From Methanolobus bombayensis (GTDB taxonomy: Archaea > Halobacteriota > Methanosarcinia > Methanosarcinales > Methanosarcinaceae), in assembly GCF_017873415.1 (NCBI RefSeq), contig NZ_JAGGKD010000007.1:1-64000 (forward strand): a stretch of DNA of 64,000 nucleotides. Reading direction: 5' to 3'. Below, piece after piece: positions 54,574 through 63,560 of the stretch. The stretch's first letter is position 1, and each line of letters starts with the position of its first letter. A program made the position numbers and the translations under genes. The notes below the pieces were generated by a model that was not told the origin of the DNA, searched no databases, and was given only the letters and a program-made list of their open reading frames with translations.

Positions 54574-55596
54574 TCATACAGTTCTTACACATTGCTCGAT
54601 GAATTCTTTCCATCTTGCAGGATTTTCCACAATCAAAGGATGCTTCTTCATATTATCGGAATCTTCAGAAACAATAAGTTGTTCTTTTTTCAGGAATCCT
54701 CTTTTTATTTCAACACCAACTATCTTTTTGTTCGGTATGTCAAGCTCTGAATTCCCTGAAATATCCAGTACTACGAGCCGTTTATTTGTGAGTAAAGTAA
54801 GCTCTGTTCCGTTTCTGGATGAAAGGATCAGGTGTTCTCCTCTTACATATTCCGGGCGTATGCTTTCCATTATTTTTTCAATAGCCTGAAGTTTTCTGGA
54901 ACTAAGGGGATATAATTTGAGCTTCTTGTTTCCAGTTACAAGAATCATCCTTCCGTGTTCACAATGCATGCCCAAAAGCTCTTTTAATTCTATTCGCTCC
55001 TCAATATCAGAACGCTTAGAGAACAGACCGGAACTTTCCTTTTTCAAAAATATGTTCCTGTTTGTGATAGTAATGAGGATTTTCTCCTTACCCAGTATTA
55101 CAGTTTCATTTGCAAGGACCTGTTCTCCTCTCTTAAGAATTGCTCCACCTTTATTTTCTTCCTGCTTTGATGATGAACTATTAGCATGTTCTAACCTGGT
55201 ACTTGCGCATTCATCTGGCAGATAATGGTTCAGCATCTCCGAGAGCAGATAGCCGTCAATTAGTTTGAGGTTGTGCTGTGCTGCTTCTTCCATGGCTTCT
55301 TTTGTAAAGGATGAACTTGCCACTATTATGACCCCATCCACATGGTCACGATATCTGATGCTGCTATATTCCCTGATGTCTTTTACACCTACCGGGTCTG
55401 AGTATCTCTTTGCCTGGACGTTCCATGTGTGGACCAATCCGAAATTCTCTATCCTGATAACAAGGTCGACTCCTTTGTCCCTGGAGTATTGGGTAAGTTC
55501 AGTATGATATCCCATTTTTGAAAAAAGTCGGGAGAGAAGAACCTCAAAGTCCTGTGGGTCAGTTTCAAGCAGTGATTCAACGGTCCATTTTGCCAT
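54574..55596 (-). CDS. Mrr-like restriction endonuclease domain fused to PH-like domains
   Basis: A 340-residue protein. The N-terminal nuclease domain (residues 1-130, Mrr/DUF2034 type) has the catalytic pattern Asp44 (DKGVDLVI) and Gln61-x-Lys63 (WNVQAKRY). The rest is two beta-rich segments (about 150-240 and 245-335) with RGEQVLANETVILGKEKI and RGEHLILSSRNGTELTLLTN, which look like repeated bacterial PH-like domains. Mrr nucleases cut modified DNA; the fused domains may place it on a membrane or protein partner. No methyltransferase is next to it, so it is either a type IV enzyme or a solitary defence or repair protein. Confidence 0.78.
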   Translation of the reverse strand: MAKWTVESLLETDPQDFEVLLSRLFSKMGYHTELTQYSRDKGVDLVIRIENFGLVHTWNVQAKRYSDPVGVKDIREYSSIRYRDHVDGVIIVASSSFTKEAMEEAAQHNLKLIDGYLLSEMLNHYLPDECASTRLEHANSSSSKQEENKGGAILKRGEQVLANETVILGKEKILITITNRNIFLKKESSGLFSKRSDIEERIELKELLGMHCEHGRMILVTGNKKLKLYPLSSRKLQAIEKIMESIRPEYVRGEHLILSSRNGTELTLLTNKRLVVLDISGNSELDIPNKKIVGVEIKRGFLKKEQLIVSEDSDNMKKHPLIVENPARWKEFIEQCVRTV

Positions 55597-55831
55597 CTTT
55601 TTTTCCTTGACTATCCTTTATTTTGCCTGATATTATTATCGGCCTTGACTATTTATCTTTTTAATGTTTATTTGCTTTCTCCTGTTCAATATGGTATTGC
55701 TGAGTTATAGCACAACCATACAAAAACTTAAATGCATTAAAGATAGATAATAGGAAGAATTAACACATCTATATTAAATCATGTTTACAGTTAAATATCT
55801 GTAAATTATACTATTCAAAAGGGTGAATTCA

Positions 55832-56224
55832 ATGGATGACCTAGAATCTATCAGGCAGAAAAGAATGCAGCAATTGCAAGAGTCTCTGGAGAAGAAGGAG
55901 TATCCCTCAAATCCTGTGAGCATAAATGATGCTTCCTTCAATGAGTTCGTATCAAAATATCCTCTTGTTCTTGTGGACTGCTGGGCACCCTGGTGTGGTC
56001 CATGTCGCATGCTTTCTCCTGTTCTCGATGAACTGGCTGTGGAAATGCAGGGAAAGGTCGTATTTGGTAAACTGAACGTTGATGACGAAAAAATGACGGC
56101 CATAAAGTTTGGGATAACAAGTATTCCTGCAATGTTGATCTTCAAAAATGGAGATTTTGTCGATAAAGTTATAGGTGCTGTTCCCAAGCAGAATATCATC
56201 CAGAAACTTCAGCCCCATATCTGA
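55832..56224 (+). CDS. thioredoxin with N-terminal helical extension
   Basis: 130 residues from ATG 55832 (GGTGA upstream; ATG 55823 in frame). The thioredoxin active site is WCGPC (Cys55, Cys58), with Asp50 before it (VDCWAPWCGPC), cis-Pro in TSIPAMLIF and the standard end. About 28 charged residues at the N-terminus are extra (ESIRQKRMQQLQESLEKKEY). It is 9 bases before the methanogenesis marker 14 gene and thus cotranscribed with it. Confidence 0.93.
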   Translation: MDDLESIRQKRMQQLQESLEKKEYPSNPVSINDASFNEFVSKYPLVLVDCWAPWCGPCRMLSPVLDELAVEMQGKVVFGKLNVDDEKMTAIKFGITSIPAMLIFKNGDFVDKVIGAVPKQNIIQKLQPHI

Positions 56225-56233
56225 GGGATAGAA

Positions 56234-57670
56234 ATGTCACATAAACCAAGAATTGCAGAAAGCCCTTCGGTCCGTTTACTTGACTTAAAGGACAAATCTA
56301 AATCATATTTTATTGTAGCGTCGGTGGAAGTGGGTAACACTACTACCAAATGTATCCTTACTGCAACCAATCTGGAAGACGGTAAGACCCGGCTTGTCAA
56401 GAAAACAGTGAGCATGACAAGGGATGTCCGTCCTCCGAAACCCGGTGAAGAGGTTTTTGGAAGAACACTTAACGGTGTAGAGCTGACAAGAGAATCTGTT
56501 GGCGAACTTGTGCGTGACACTCTTCTGGGTGCGGTGAAAGAAGCAAATCTTGATATTAAGACCGACGTTCATTTTGTAGTACGTTCAACTGGTGTTGTAG
56601 CGGGTTTTGATTCGCCTGATGAGGTTGGAGAATTCATCAAAGCATTGGCAGACGGGTGTCTTTTGGCAGGTGTACCACCAAACAGAATGACACCCCCAAT
56701 GTCACTTTCCAATATCCCTGACAGGTTCCAGAAATATTCCAAGCTTGAAAAGGTGATTTTTGACGGTGCAGTGGCAAGTGTAACTCCTCCGGTTGGTGCA
56801 ACAGGTGTGGAAATTGTTGCCAATGAGATGGAAGGTGAACTTGCAACAGCCGGAATCAAGGAGGGTGCCAAATGGGTGGATGTTGATTTCCGCAATCCAT
56901 GTATTTCCATGGACTTCGGTACAACCCTTGATGGCAGGATTATCAGCCCTGATCTTCCTTATGCAAAGACAATAGGCAACTTCTGTGGATACGCAGGTGC
57001 CATTCCTGATTCAATCATCAAGGGTACAGGTATGGTGGATTCTAAAAAGGGTACAGCACTTGATATTTTCGATGGTAAATCCCTTGACGGCATTGCACTG
57101 AGGCTTAAAAGTAAGACCATAAAGGAATATGCTGAGAAAATACTTAATTACATTATAATTGAAAAGGTCCCGAAAGGACGTACCAGATATGGTAGTGTTC
57201 CTGTAAATTCAGAAGCAGCAGATGAAATAAATGTTGTTCTTATAGGTTGCGATATTGGTAACAACGGTTCAGACATGGATAAACTTGCAGAACTTGGTGC
57301 TGAGATCTATGAGAAGCACAATGTAAAGGTTCTGTTTGCAGTTATTGATGAGGTCATGGCGCGCGTTGTTCAGCGTCTTATAAAAGTTGCACAGGATGAA
57401 GGTCTGGTCTTTGAGGATAGTGCAATAGGTATCACTGGAAGAGCTGGTATTACAGGAAACAAGCCAAAGCTGGTCCTCAAGTATCTGCATGAGCTTGGTA
57501 TCAACAATAAGATAGAAGAGCACGTGGTCTTTGTTGATGATGGTCTTGCACGTGGTGCCGCTGTAATGGCAAGATGCATGAATTCTCTTGGTACAACTTT
57601 CAACCCGCTGGGTGGTCACAGAGGTGGAAAATGTATTCTTGCACAGCGTATTAAGTTACAGAATAAATAA
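56234..57670 (+). CDS. methanogenesis marker protein 14
   Basis: A 478-residue protein of the methanogenesis marker 14 family, with an ASKHA-like ATPase appearance (VASVEVGNTTTKCILTATN, SMDFGTTLDGRII, FVDDGLARGAAVMARCM). The family occurs in genomes with methyl-CoM reductase; its function is not settled. It sits behind a thioredoxin in a two-gene operon, which might hint at a redox-linked activation role (inference only). Confidence 0.85.
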   Translation: MSHKPRIAESPSVRLLDLKDKSKSYFIVASVEVGNTTTKCILTATNLEDGKTRLVKKTVSMTRDVRPPKPGEEVFGRTLNGVELTRESVGELVRDTLLGAVKEANLDIKTDVHFVVRSTGVVAGFDSPDEVGEFIKALADGCLLAGVPPNRMTPPMSLSNIPDRFQKYSKLEKVIFDGAVASVTPPVGATGVEIVANEMEGELATAGIKEGAKWVDVDFRNPCISMDFGTTLDGRIISPDLPYAKTIGNFCGYAGAIPDSIIKGTGMVDSKKGTALDIFDGKSLDGIALRLKSKTIKEYAEKILNYIIIEKVPKGRTRYGSVPVNSEAADEINVVLIGCDIGNNGSDMDKLAELGAEIYEKHNVKVLFAVIDEVMARVVQRLIKVAQDEGLVFEDSAIGITGRAGITGNKPKLVLKYLHELGINNKIEEHVVFVDDGLARGAAVMARCMNSLGTTFNPLGGHRGGKCILAQRIKLQNK

Positions 57671-57688
57671 CAATAGAACAAGAACTGG

Positions 57689-57715
57689 CAGGTTTTCCTG
57701 CCACTTTTAATATTT
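57689..57715 (+). terminator. terminator after the marker 14 gene
   Basis: GGCAGG-TTTT-CCTGCC is a perfect 6-bp hairpin followed by ACTTTTAATATTTT. Confidence 0.65.
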
Positions 57716-57751
57716 TGATAATGGACTTTCAAATAATAGAAAAAATCAATC

Positions 57752-57853
57752 TTATTGAGCTCTTCTTTTTTGATTCCTTTTCATCTCTTTCTTATACTCG
57801 ATCTCATGTTTTTTCATAGATCTTTCGTGCCTGTTGGGTTTTGTACCTTTCAA
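57752..57853 (-). CDS. candidate 33-residue basic protein
   Basis: A short minus-strand ORF with TTG start and an excellent ribosome site (GAGGTG, 5 bases upstream). It is extremely basic and charged (begins MKGTKPNRHERSMKKHEIEY, ends KRNQKRRAQ). ATG 57817 would give a 21-residue version. The biased composition and the ribosome site speak for a real gene, perhaps RNA- or DNA-binding. No known motif. Confidence 0.4.
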   Translation of the reverse strand: MKGTKPNRHERSMKKHEIEYKKEMKRNQKRRAQ

Positions 57854-58099
57854 AATTGCACCTCATAGATTGATGAATGATGCGTCTAGCTACCGGCTAA
57901 GCATAAAGCCCAAAAAACTGAATATAGCCTGTAATCCCTGGCTTTCTGCAATTCTACCTCTTTTAAGTGTTTATCACAAACAAATTTGTACAACAGGAAT
58001 TTATATCTTTTGTTTTCTTCTGACAGGAAAACAAGTTCGACATTAATTATGTATTTACTAATGGATGGGAATGTGATTTATCGTATCCTGCTTATAATA

Positions 58100-59830
58100 T
58101 TATTCTTTTGAAATACCGAGTCTGGAACAAATTTTTTTCAGTTTCATTGTATTGAGCACATCATCAGACTCAATCCATGCTCTCCTTGCAATATTAATTC
58201 CGTAAGCGATGTTATCCATATGGTCAATTATGTGTGTATCCGTGTTGATTGCAAGCATCACACCATGTTCTTTTGCCTTTTTCGCATTAACATCGTTCAG
58301 GTCAAGTCTCCATGGTGATGAATTTATTTCAAGCACTTTTTCGTTGTCCTTTGCAGCCTGAATGATAGTTTCCATATCCATATCATAAGGAGGACGCTTT
58401 CCGAACTTTCTCCCGGTGGGATGTGCCATTATATCCACATGCTCGTTCTCCAGGGCAGAAACGATTCTTTTAGTAATCTTCTTCCTGTCCTGGTCAAGTC
58501 CTGCATGGACCGCAACAATCACAATATCAAGTTGTTCCAGCAGGTCGTTACTATAATCCAGCTTGCCGTTTGCCTTAATATCGCATTCTGTTCCCGAAAG
58601 TATTCTGATATCATTGTATTTCTCATTGAGCTTATCAATAGCATCTATATGTTCGAGCAATCTCTTATCAGACAGGCCGTTTGCCACACCTGTTGAATAT
58701 GAATGATCGGTGATAGCAATATACTCATATCCTTTCTGGATGGCAGCCTCTGCAAGTTCTTCCATGGTGTTGGCACCGTCACTCCAGTTTGAGTGTACGT
58801 GGAAGTCACCTTTGATATCTTTTCTTTCGATAAGTCTGGGAAGTTTACCCCTGAGGCTGGTTTCAACTTCTCCTCTGTCCTCCCGGAGTTCAGGTGGAAG
58901 GTACCCAAGTCCCAGTTCATTGTACAGGTTCTCTTCACTGCTGAATTTTGTGAGTTCGCCTGTTTTCTCATCAGTCAGTCCATATTCGTTCAGGCTGTAT
59001 CCTTTTGAGAGTGCAAGCTTTCTAAGGTGGATGTTGTGTTCTTTTGAACCTGTGAAATACTGTAACATGGAACCGTAGGAATCCCTGTTTACAACTCTAA
59101 GGTCAACGTGATAATTTCCGGGATAAATAATGGATGCTTTGGTTGTTCCAGATTCAAGCACTTCTTCCACTTTCTCCATTCCGGTAAAATAGCTGATAGC
59201 TTTCTTCGGTTCTTCAGAGATTGCTATGATGTCAATGTCACCAATAGTGTCCTGCTTTCTTCTCAGACTTCCGGCAATTGCTACTTTCTCAATATCAGGG
59301 CTTAAGTCCAGAAAATCCCTGATTTCTGCGGCTATATCTTTTGCAAGTACGAAAGGATGTCTTCCATGGTCTTTGTCTTTTTTTTGTCTTACAATGGATC
59401 GCAGTATTTTCTCTTCCTGCTTTTCTCCCATACGCGGAAGTCTTCTGATTCTGTGTTCCCTGGCAGCCCTGCTTAGTTCATCAAGGGTCTGCACGCCGAG
59501 TTTTTTATAGAATAGCCTTGCAGTTTTAGGACCTATTCCGGGGATGTTCATTATTTCGATTATTCCTGCAGGAATCTCATCCTTTGTTCTCTCATAGGCT
59601 TCAAAAGTTCCGGTTTCAAGCATTTCCACTATTTTGCTACTGAGTATCTTGCCAATGCCGGGGATATTTTCTATAGTTCCTTCTTTGTGAAGTACCAGAA
59701 GTTCCTCGTCAAGTCCTTTGATCGTGCGTGCTGCATTTGTGTAGGCTCGTGTCTTGAACTGGCTTTCGCCTTTGAATTCAAGTATTTTTGCCATGTGGTT
59801 GAACTTCTCAGCTATCCGGATGTTGTCCAT
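58100..59830 (-). CDS. DNA polymerase X family protein with PHP domain (PolX)
   Basis: 576 residues from ATG 59830 (MDNIRIAEKFNHMAKILEF); the frame is open to 60049 but that part overlaps the DUF166 gene. N-terminal helix-hairpin-helix units (NIPGIGKILSSKIVEML and IPGIGPKTARLFYKKLGV), the polymerase palm with GSLRRKQDTIGDIDIIA (catalytic aspartates), and a C-terminal PHP domain (KGDFHVHSNWSDGANTMEEL, GTECDIKANG, INTDTHIIDHM) make up bacterial/archaeal PolX. It fills short gaps in base-excision repair, and the PHP part gives 3'-5' exonuclease or phosphatase activity. Confidence 0.93.
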   Translation of the reverse strand: MDNIRIAEKFNHMAKILEFKGESQFKTRAYTNAARTIKGLDEELLVLHKEGTIENIPGIGKILSSKIVEMLETGTFEAYERTKDEIPAGIIEIMNIPGIGPKTARLFYKKLGVQTLDELSRAAREHRIRRLPRMGEKQEEKILRSIVRQKKDKDHGRHPFVLAKDIAAEIRDFLDLSPDIEKVAIAGSLRRKQDTIGDIDIIAISEEPKKAISYFTGMEKVEEVLESGTTKASIIYPGNYHVDLRVVNRDSYGSMLQYFTGSKEHNIHLRKLALSKGYSLNEYGLTDEKTGELTKFSSEENLYNELGLGYLPPELREDRGEVETSLRGKLPRLIERKDIKGDFHVHSNWSDGANTMEELAEAAIQKGYEYIAITDHSYSTGVANGLSDKRLLEHIDAIDKLNEKYNDIRILSGTECDIKANGKLDYSNDLLEQLDIVIVAVHAGLDQDRKKITKRIVSALENEHVDIMAHPTGRKFGKRPPYDMDMETIIQAAKDNEKVLEINSSPWRLDLNDVNAKKAKEHGVMLAINTDTHIIDHMDNIAYGINIARRAWIESDDVLNTMKLKKICSRLGISKE

Positions 59831-59844
59831 GTTATCCCGTTGGA

Positions 59845-60513
59845 TTATTTTTCTCTCTTTCTTTTGATGGCATCTTCCACGGCTTTTTTGTGAATATCGC
59901 CAGATTCGTGGATACCACCCATTCCGCCCCTGACGGCTCTGCATGGGTATTGCTGTATCAGGAGCCCGGCTTTTGCAGGTGCATCTTCCACTTTTGTTCC
60001 CACAAGATCTTTTGCCATGTGCCATGTGCTTCCACAGGGTGCCCCGCATAAGACTTTGACCGAACTGATTATACCTTTATCGATGTCAACTTCAAGTTCG
60101 GGTATTGACAGGTATTTGCAGAGTTCTTCTGTTTCAGGTTCTGCCTCAAGGGTGCAGCAAATGTCTTCCACTTCTATGAGCATTTCGTATTTTTTTGCTA
60201 TTTCCTCAAGTTCCACAACTGGTGCTTTTGAAGCTCCACCTGGAATTATCAGTGCTTTAACACCTGCTTTTCCTGCCATGTGTGCGATTGCAACGGTGAG
60301 GTCGGGGTGAAGGGAGTAAGTTATCACGATGTTTGAGTCAAATACGGAAGTATCTATGTTGAGTCCTTCAAGGAATTCCTCGGGCTCGTCTATGAAATCA
60401 GGCAATAGTTCCGGAACTGCTGTTTGAAATACTTCAAGGTCTGTTTTTGTGAGGATTGTTTCAATTAACCTGTTTCCGTATTTGCCTCTGGTGATTACTC
60501 CGATGCTGGTCAT
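59845..60513 (-). CDS. DUF166-family protein
   Basis: A 222-residue protein with MTSIGVITRGKYGNRLIETI, PGGASKAPVVELEEIAKKYE and CGAPCGSTWHMAKDLVG, matching DUF166, a methanogen-rich family sometimes labelled thymidylate synthase-like without proof. Conserved Cys pairs (DICC, CGAPCG, YPCRAVRGGMGGIHESGDIH) suggest a metal or cluster site. It lies 14 bases before polX on the same strand. Confidence 0.75.
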   Translation of the reverse strand: MTSIGVITRGKYGNRLIETILTKTDLEVFQTAVPELLPDFIDEPEEFLEGLNIDTSVFDSNIVITYSLHPDLTVAIAHMAGKAGVKALIIPGGASKAPVVELEEIAKKYEMLIEVEDICCTLEAEPETEELCKYLSIPELEVDIDKGIISSVKVLCGAPCGSTWHMAKDLVGTKVEDAPAKAGLLIQQYPCRAVRGGMGGIHESGDIHKKAVEDAIKRKREK

Positions 60514-60671
60514 TTTTTATCTCTAAAAAAGTTATTTCCTTTGCATATATGCCTGCCGGATATCTGGTGTTGGATAGTTTAGGAAAAATGATTTTATTGG
60601 ATTCAGGATATATTTATTCAACCGATTAGTATATTTATTATGATTAATCATATTTCCATGAGGATTTGATC

Positions 60672-60800
60672 ATGGAAGAATACGACCCCAATAAAGTTTA
60701 TTTCAGGTGCAACACTTGCGAGTTCTTATTTATGGAAGACCCTACTCTTTTTCCTGTTAGATGTCCACAGTGTGGCAGTGAGGATGTTATAAGGACCTGA
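60672..60800 (+). CDS. small zinc-ribbon protein
   Basis: A 42-residue protein starting at ATG 60672 (GAGG upstream) with two Cys pairs: CNTC and CPQC (YFRCNTCEF, then FPVRCPQCGSEDVIR). A rubredoxin-like/FmdB-like zinc ribbon. TATA-like ATATTTATTATG lies upstream. It is too short for usual ORF filters. The function is unknown; it may be a transcription or translation accessory factor. Confidence 0.78.
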   Translation: MEEYDPNKVYFRCNTCEFLFMEDPTLFPVRCPQCGSEDVIRT

Positions 60801-60869
60801 ATTTAGTCCAATCTCAATCCACTGGAATAAATTCTAAATAGTATTCCTTTGCTTTCATTGTTGATGTCA

Positions 60870-61478
60870 ATGAAAGGTAAACTCATTACTCTGGAAGGTA
60901 TCGACGGTTCCGGTAAGTCCACAATTACAGAGCTTCTGCGCTCAAATCCTGATTTCAAGGATTTTGTTTTCACAAGGGAACCAACCACCGGCTGGATCGG
61001 TGATGCTGTAAACCGTGCAATTCATTCGGATACTGATGACCTTGCAGAGCTTTTGCTTTTCACTGCAGACCACGCGGAACATATTTCTAAACTCATTATG
61101 CCTGCACTTGAAAGTGGCCAGAATGTAATCTCTGACAGATACTCAGGAAGTCGTTATGCGTATCAGGCTGTGACTCTTAAAGGTAAGTTCCCTGAGCCGA
61201 TGGAATGGATACAGCAGATACACCACGGATGGACAGTTGATCCTGACCTGACAGTTCTTTTTGATATTGACCCGGAGATATCAGTTGAGCGATGTGGCAA
61301 CCGTGGTGAGCAGACCAAATTCGAGAAAATTGACTTCCTTGAGGAAGTAAGGGCAAATTACCTGAAACTTGCAGAAGCAGATCCTGAGAGTTTTGTTATT
61401 ATCAACACTGACAGACCAGTGGATGAAATTGAGAAGGATGTTCTGGATGCTATATTCTCTCTGGTTGGAACTCGGTAG
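60870..61478 (+). CDS. tmk: thymidylate kinase
   Basis: 202 residues from ATG 60870 (MKGKLITLEGIDGSGKST; ATG 60864 and 60849 are upstream alternatives). P-loop GIDGSGKST, the DR motif SDRYSGSRYAYQ, and lid region with Arg in CGNRGEQTKFEKIDFLEEV. It phosphorylates dTMP to dTDP. It is on its own, convergent with a small conserved gene. Confidence 0.93.
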   Translation: MKGKLITLEGIDGSGKSTITELLRSNPDFKDFVFTREPTTGWIGDAVNRAIHSDTDDLAELLLFTADHAEHISKLIMPALESGQNVISDRYSGSRYAYQAVTLKGKFPEPMEWIQQIHHGWTVDPDLTVLFDIDPEISVERCGNRGEQTKFEKIDFLEEVRANYLKLAEADPESFVIINTDRPVDEIEKDVLDAIFSLVGTR

Positions 61479-61542
61479 AAACCAGTTCTGGTAAAGTAGC
61501 TCAATGAAGTAAAAATGTAAAAAAAGAAGTAAACGTTATCGT

Positions 61543-61779
61543 TTACTCAAGTTCGTTCTCATCTGCGAATTTGATGAGGGCTTCTCCAAGAGTTCTTGTG
61601 TATTTAGGGTTGAGGTTGAAACGTGATTTCTTCTGTCCGCCTCTTTCCTTTGCGATCTCTATGTATTCGTTCTCGTATCTCTCGCTTGTTGCAAGTGTGA
61701 TGGTCAGGTACCAGCCTGCTCCCATCTTAATTTCTCCATAGTTCTCGCCGATTTCCACGTTTTCATCTTTGTCTGCCAT
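61543..61779 (-). CDS. conserved 78-residue protein
   Basis: An acidic small protein (MADKDENVEIGENYGEIKMG, then AGWYLTITLATSERYENEYI, ending LIKFADENELE). A DNA- or RNA-binding look is suggested by the middle KERGGQKKSRFNLNPKYTRTLGEALIK, split here by length limits. No known motif. Its sequence quality (clear start, no shadow frame) supports a real gene. Confidence 0.7.
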   Translation of the reverse strand: MADKDENVEIGENYGEIKMGAGWYLTITLATSERYENEYIEIAKERGGQKKSRFNLNPKYTRTLGEALIKFADENELE

Positions 61780-61870
61780 GATTACACCGATAATTTAAGT
61801 ATGAATTCAATAATGCAAATTCAACTTTGTTCACATTATTTTTATTTGTATATAATATTACTCTGCAAGA

Positions 61871-62590
61871 TTAATCTGAAACTTGCCTTACCATTTCAAG
61901 TGGTATCGAGCCGTTATGCAGTGCTGTTGCCACAAGTGCGCCCTTAATTCCGATATCATCCAGAGTCTTAATGTCTTCCACGTTGCTTACACCGCCACCC
62001 AGAAGTACATTGTGTTTTGAGATAGAAACAATTTTACTTAAGAATTGTGAATCCACGCCGCTTGATGTGCCCACTCTGTCAAGATCAAGGATTATGATGT
62101 CATCCAGATCGTAGTCGTTGAGGAGCTCTACTATCTTAAGCGGATCGTCGGGCATTTCGGGGTCGTTGGTGAGTATCTTGCCGTGTTTCTTGTCGATACT
62201 GACGCTTACCCTTCCGGGGTAGAGGGAGACAACCTCTTTTATTGTTTCAAGTGATGCGGTCTCGGTTCCGAGGATAACGGTCTGCACGATCTCCATTACG
62301 TCTTCGGTTTCTGAGGGTAATGTTATGCCCGGGTCGAGCATTACTTTTGCTGATTCTGCAACGGCCTGTATGATGTCGAAGTTCTTTTCCCTCTTGCCGA
62401 TTCTCTCAAGCAGGTTGAGGTCTGCGATGTAGACCTCTGCTGGCTTTGCGGTTTCCACGATTTTTACTGCATCTGATGTATTGCATATGTTACTTGAGAA
62501 GTGAATGGGCTTGTATTCCCTACGATCACCGCCCTGTGCATGGACTATTGTCCGGTTGAATATATCGAGAACGAAGATGATACGAAACAT
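61871..62590 (-). CDS. HisA/HisF-like TIM-barrel protein
   Basis: About 239 residues from ATG 62590 (ATG 62605 also in frame). It opens FRIIFVLDIFNRTIVHAQGG, continues with AEVYIADLNLLERIGKRE and the phosphate-binding loop VLLGGGVSNVEDIKTL, the plan of HisA/HisF. It differs from true HisA in most of the middle and is not in a his operon. It is divergent from mfnB, 45 bases away, so a role in C1 cofactor (methanofuran or methanopterin) synthesis is plausible. That is inference. Confidence 0.82.
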   Translation of the reverse strand: MFRIIFVLDIFNRTIVHAQGGDRREYKPIHFSSNICNTSDAVKIVETAKPAEVYIADLNLLERIGKREKNFDIIQAVAESAKVMLDPGITLPSETEDVMEIVQTVILGTETASLETIKEVVSLYPGRVSVSIDKKHGKILTNDPEMPDDPLKIVELLNDYDLDDIIILDLDRVGTSSGVDSQFLSKIVSISKHNVLLGGGVSNVEDIKTLDDIGIKGALVATALHNGSIPLEMVRQVSD

Positions 62591-62635
62591 ATATAATTGA
62601 TACATCTGTCATGCTATAAAAAAGAGGTTAATACT

Positions 62636-63334
62636 ATGAAATTACTTATCAGTCCTATCAACCCTGAAGAGGCAATTGCAGCATACGAAGGTGGTGCTGA
62701 CATTGTTGATGTGAAGAATCCTAAAGAAGGTTCACTTGGTGCAAACTTCCCGTGGATTATTAGCTCTGTGAAAGAGTCCATTAATGCCGGAAAACCAATA
62801 AGCGCGACAATAGGTGATTTCAATTTCAAGCCGGGAACTGCATCCCTTGCGGCACTTGGTGCGGCAGTTGCAGGTGCAGATTATATCAAGGTCGGTCTTT
62901 TTGATGTCCAGACCGAGGAACAGGCACTTGAAATGCTCACTAATATCACAAAGTCAGTAAAGAGCTACGATGCTGAGAAGAAGGTTGTTGCATCAGGTTA
63001 TTCTGACTATGAGCGTATCAATTCAATCAACCCACAGCTTCTTCCGGCTATCGGCGCAAAGGCAGGCGTTGATGTTGTGATGGTCGACACAGGTATCAAG
63101 GACGGCCGCTCAACCTTTGAGTTCATGGACGAGGAAGAGCTTACAAAGTTCACAACTGCTATCCGCAAGGAAGGACTTCTTTCCGCACTTGCCGGAACCC
63201 TCAAGTTCGAGGACCTCCCTGCACTCAGGCGCATCGACCCTGACATCATCGGTGTTCGCGGCATGGTCTGCGGCGGCGACAGGTCATCCGTCATTAAGGC
63301 AGAACTTGTCGAGAAGCTAAGGAATGAGATGTAA
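62636..63334 (+). CDS. mfnB: (5-formylfuran-3-yl)methyl phosphate synthase MfnB
   Basis: A 232-residue TIM-barrel enzyme from ATG 62636 (GAGGT upstream; the frame is open from 62597). Family blocks: KLLISPINPEEAIAAYEGGA, DIVDVKNPKEGSLGANFPW with the catalytic Lys, DYIKVGLFDVQ and GVRGMVCGGDR. It makes the furan phosphate precursor of methanofuran from two glyceraldehyde-3-phosphate. Methanofuran is the first C1 carrier of CO2 methanogenesis. Confidence 0.93.
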   Translation: MKLLISPINPEEAIAAYEGGADIVDVKNPKEGSLGANFPWIISSVKESINAGKPISATIGDFNFKPGTASLAALGAAVAGADYIKVGLFDVQTEEQALEMLTNITKSVKSYDAEKKVVASGYSDYERINSINPQLLPAIGAKAGVDVVMVDTGIKDGRSTFEFMDEEELTKFTTAIRKEGLLSALAGTLKFEDLPALRRIDPDIIGVRGMVCGGDRSSVIKAELVEKLRNEM

Positions 63335-63560
63335 CTTCGGTTACTTCTTATTTTTATACTATATTGTTTTAGTATTTTTTTGGTGCTTTTAATAATCTAT
63401 CCTGCCAATAAAATTAATAAAAGTCACTATTAGTTACCAAGAATCAATAAAACGAATAATCTAGAGATACGTTTTTATTTTCATTGCTAGGTATTATTAT
63501 TCTCGTTTTGAAGTTCTCATCGGTTTGATTTTGACTTGACGCACAAAAAAGTAAACATAA
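63335..63560. other. AT-rich gap after mfnB
   Basis: About 225 bases, AT-rich with T-runs after mfnB. No gene or clear structure is seen. Confidence 0.4.

Larger units (their letters stand above)
57671..58099. other. 430-bp gap between marker 14 gene and polX
   Basis: AT-rich. It contains a candidate 33-residue minus-strand ORF (57752-57853). The plus-strand 70-codon ORF 57834-58046 shows no ribosome site or protein character and is not called. Near 57690-57715 lies GGCAGGTTTTCCTGCC followed by TTTTAATATTTT, a probable terminator for the thioredoxin/marker 14 operon. Confidence 0.45.

Noticed and set aside
57834-58046. 70-codon plus-strand ORF before polX
   Set aside because: No ribosome site; it overlaps a better supported short ORF on the other strand.
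59831-60049. 73-codon N-terminal extension of PolX
   Set aside because: It overlaps the DUF166 gene, is rich in Arg/Cys/Ser as in shadow frames, and PolX family proteins begin near MDNIRIAEKF.
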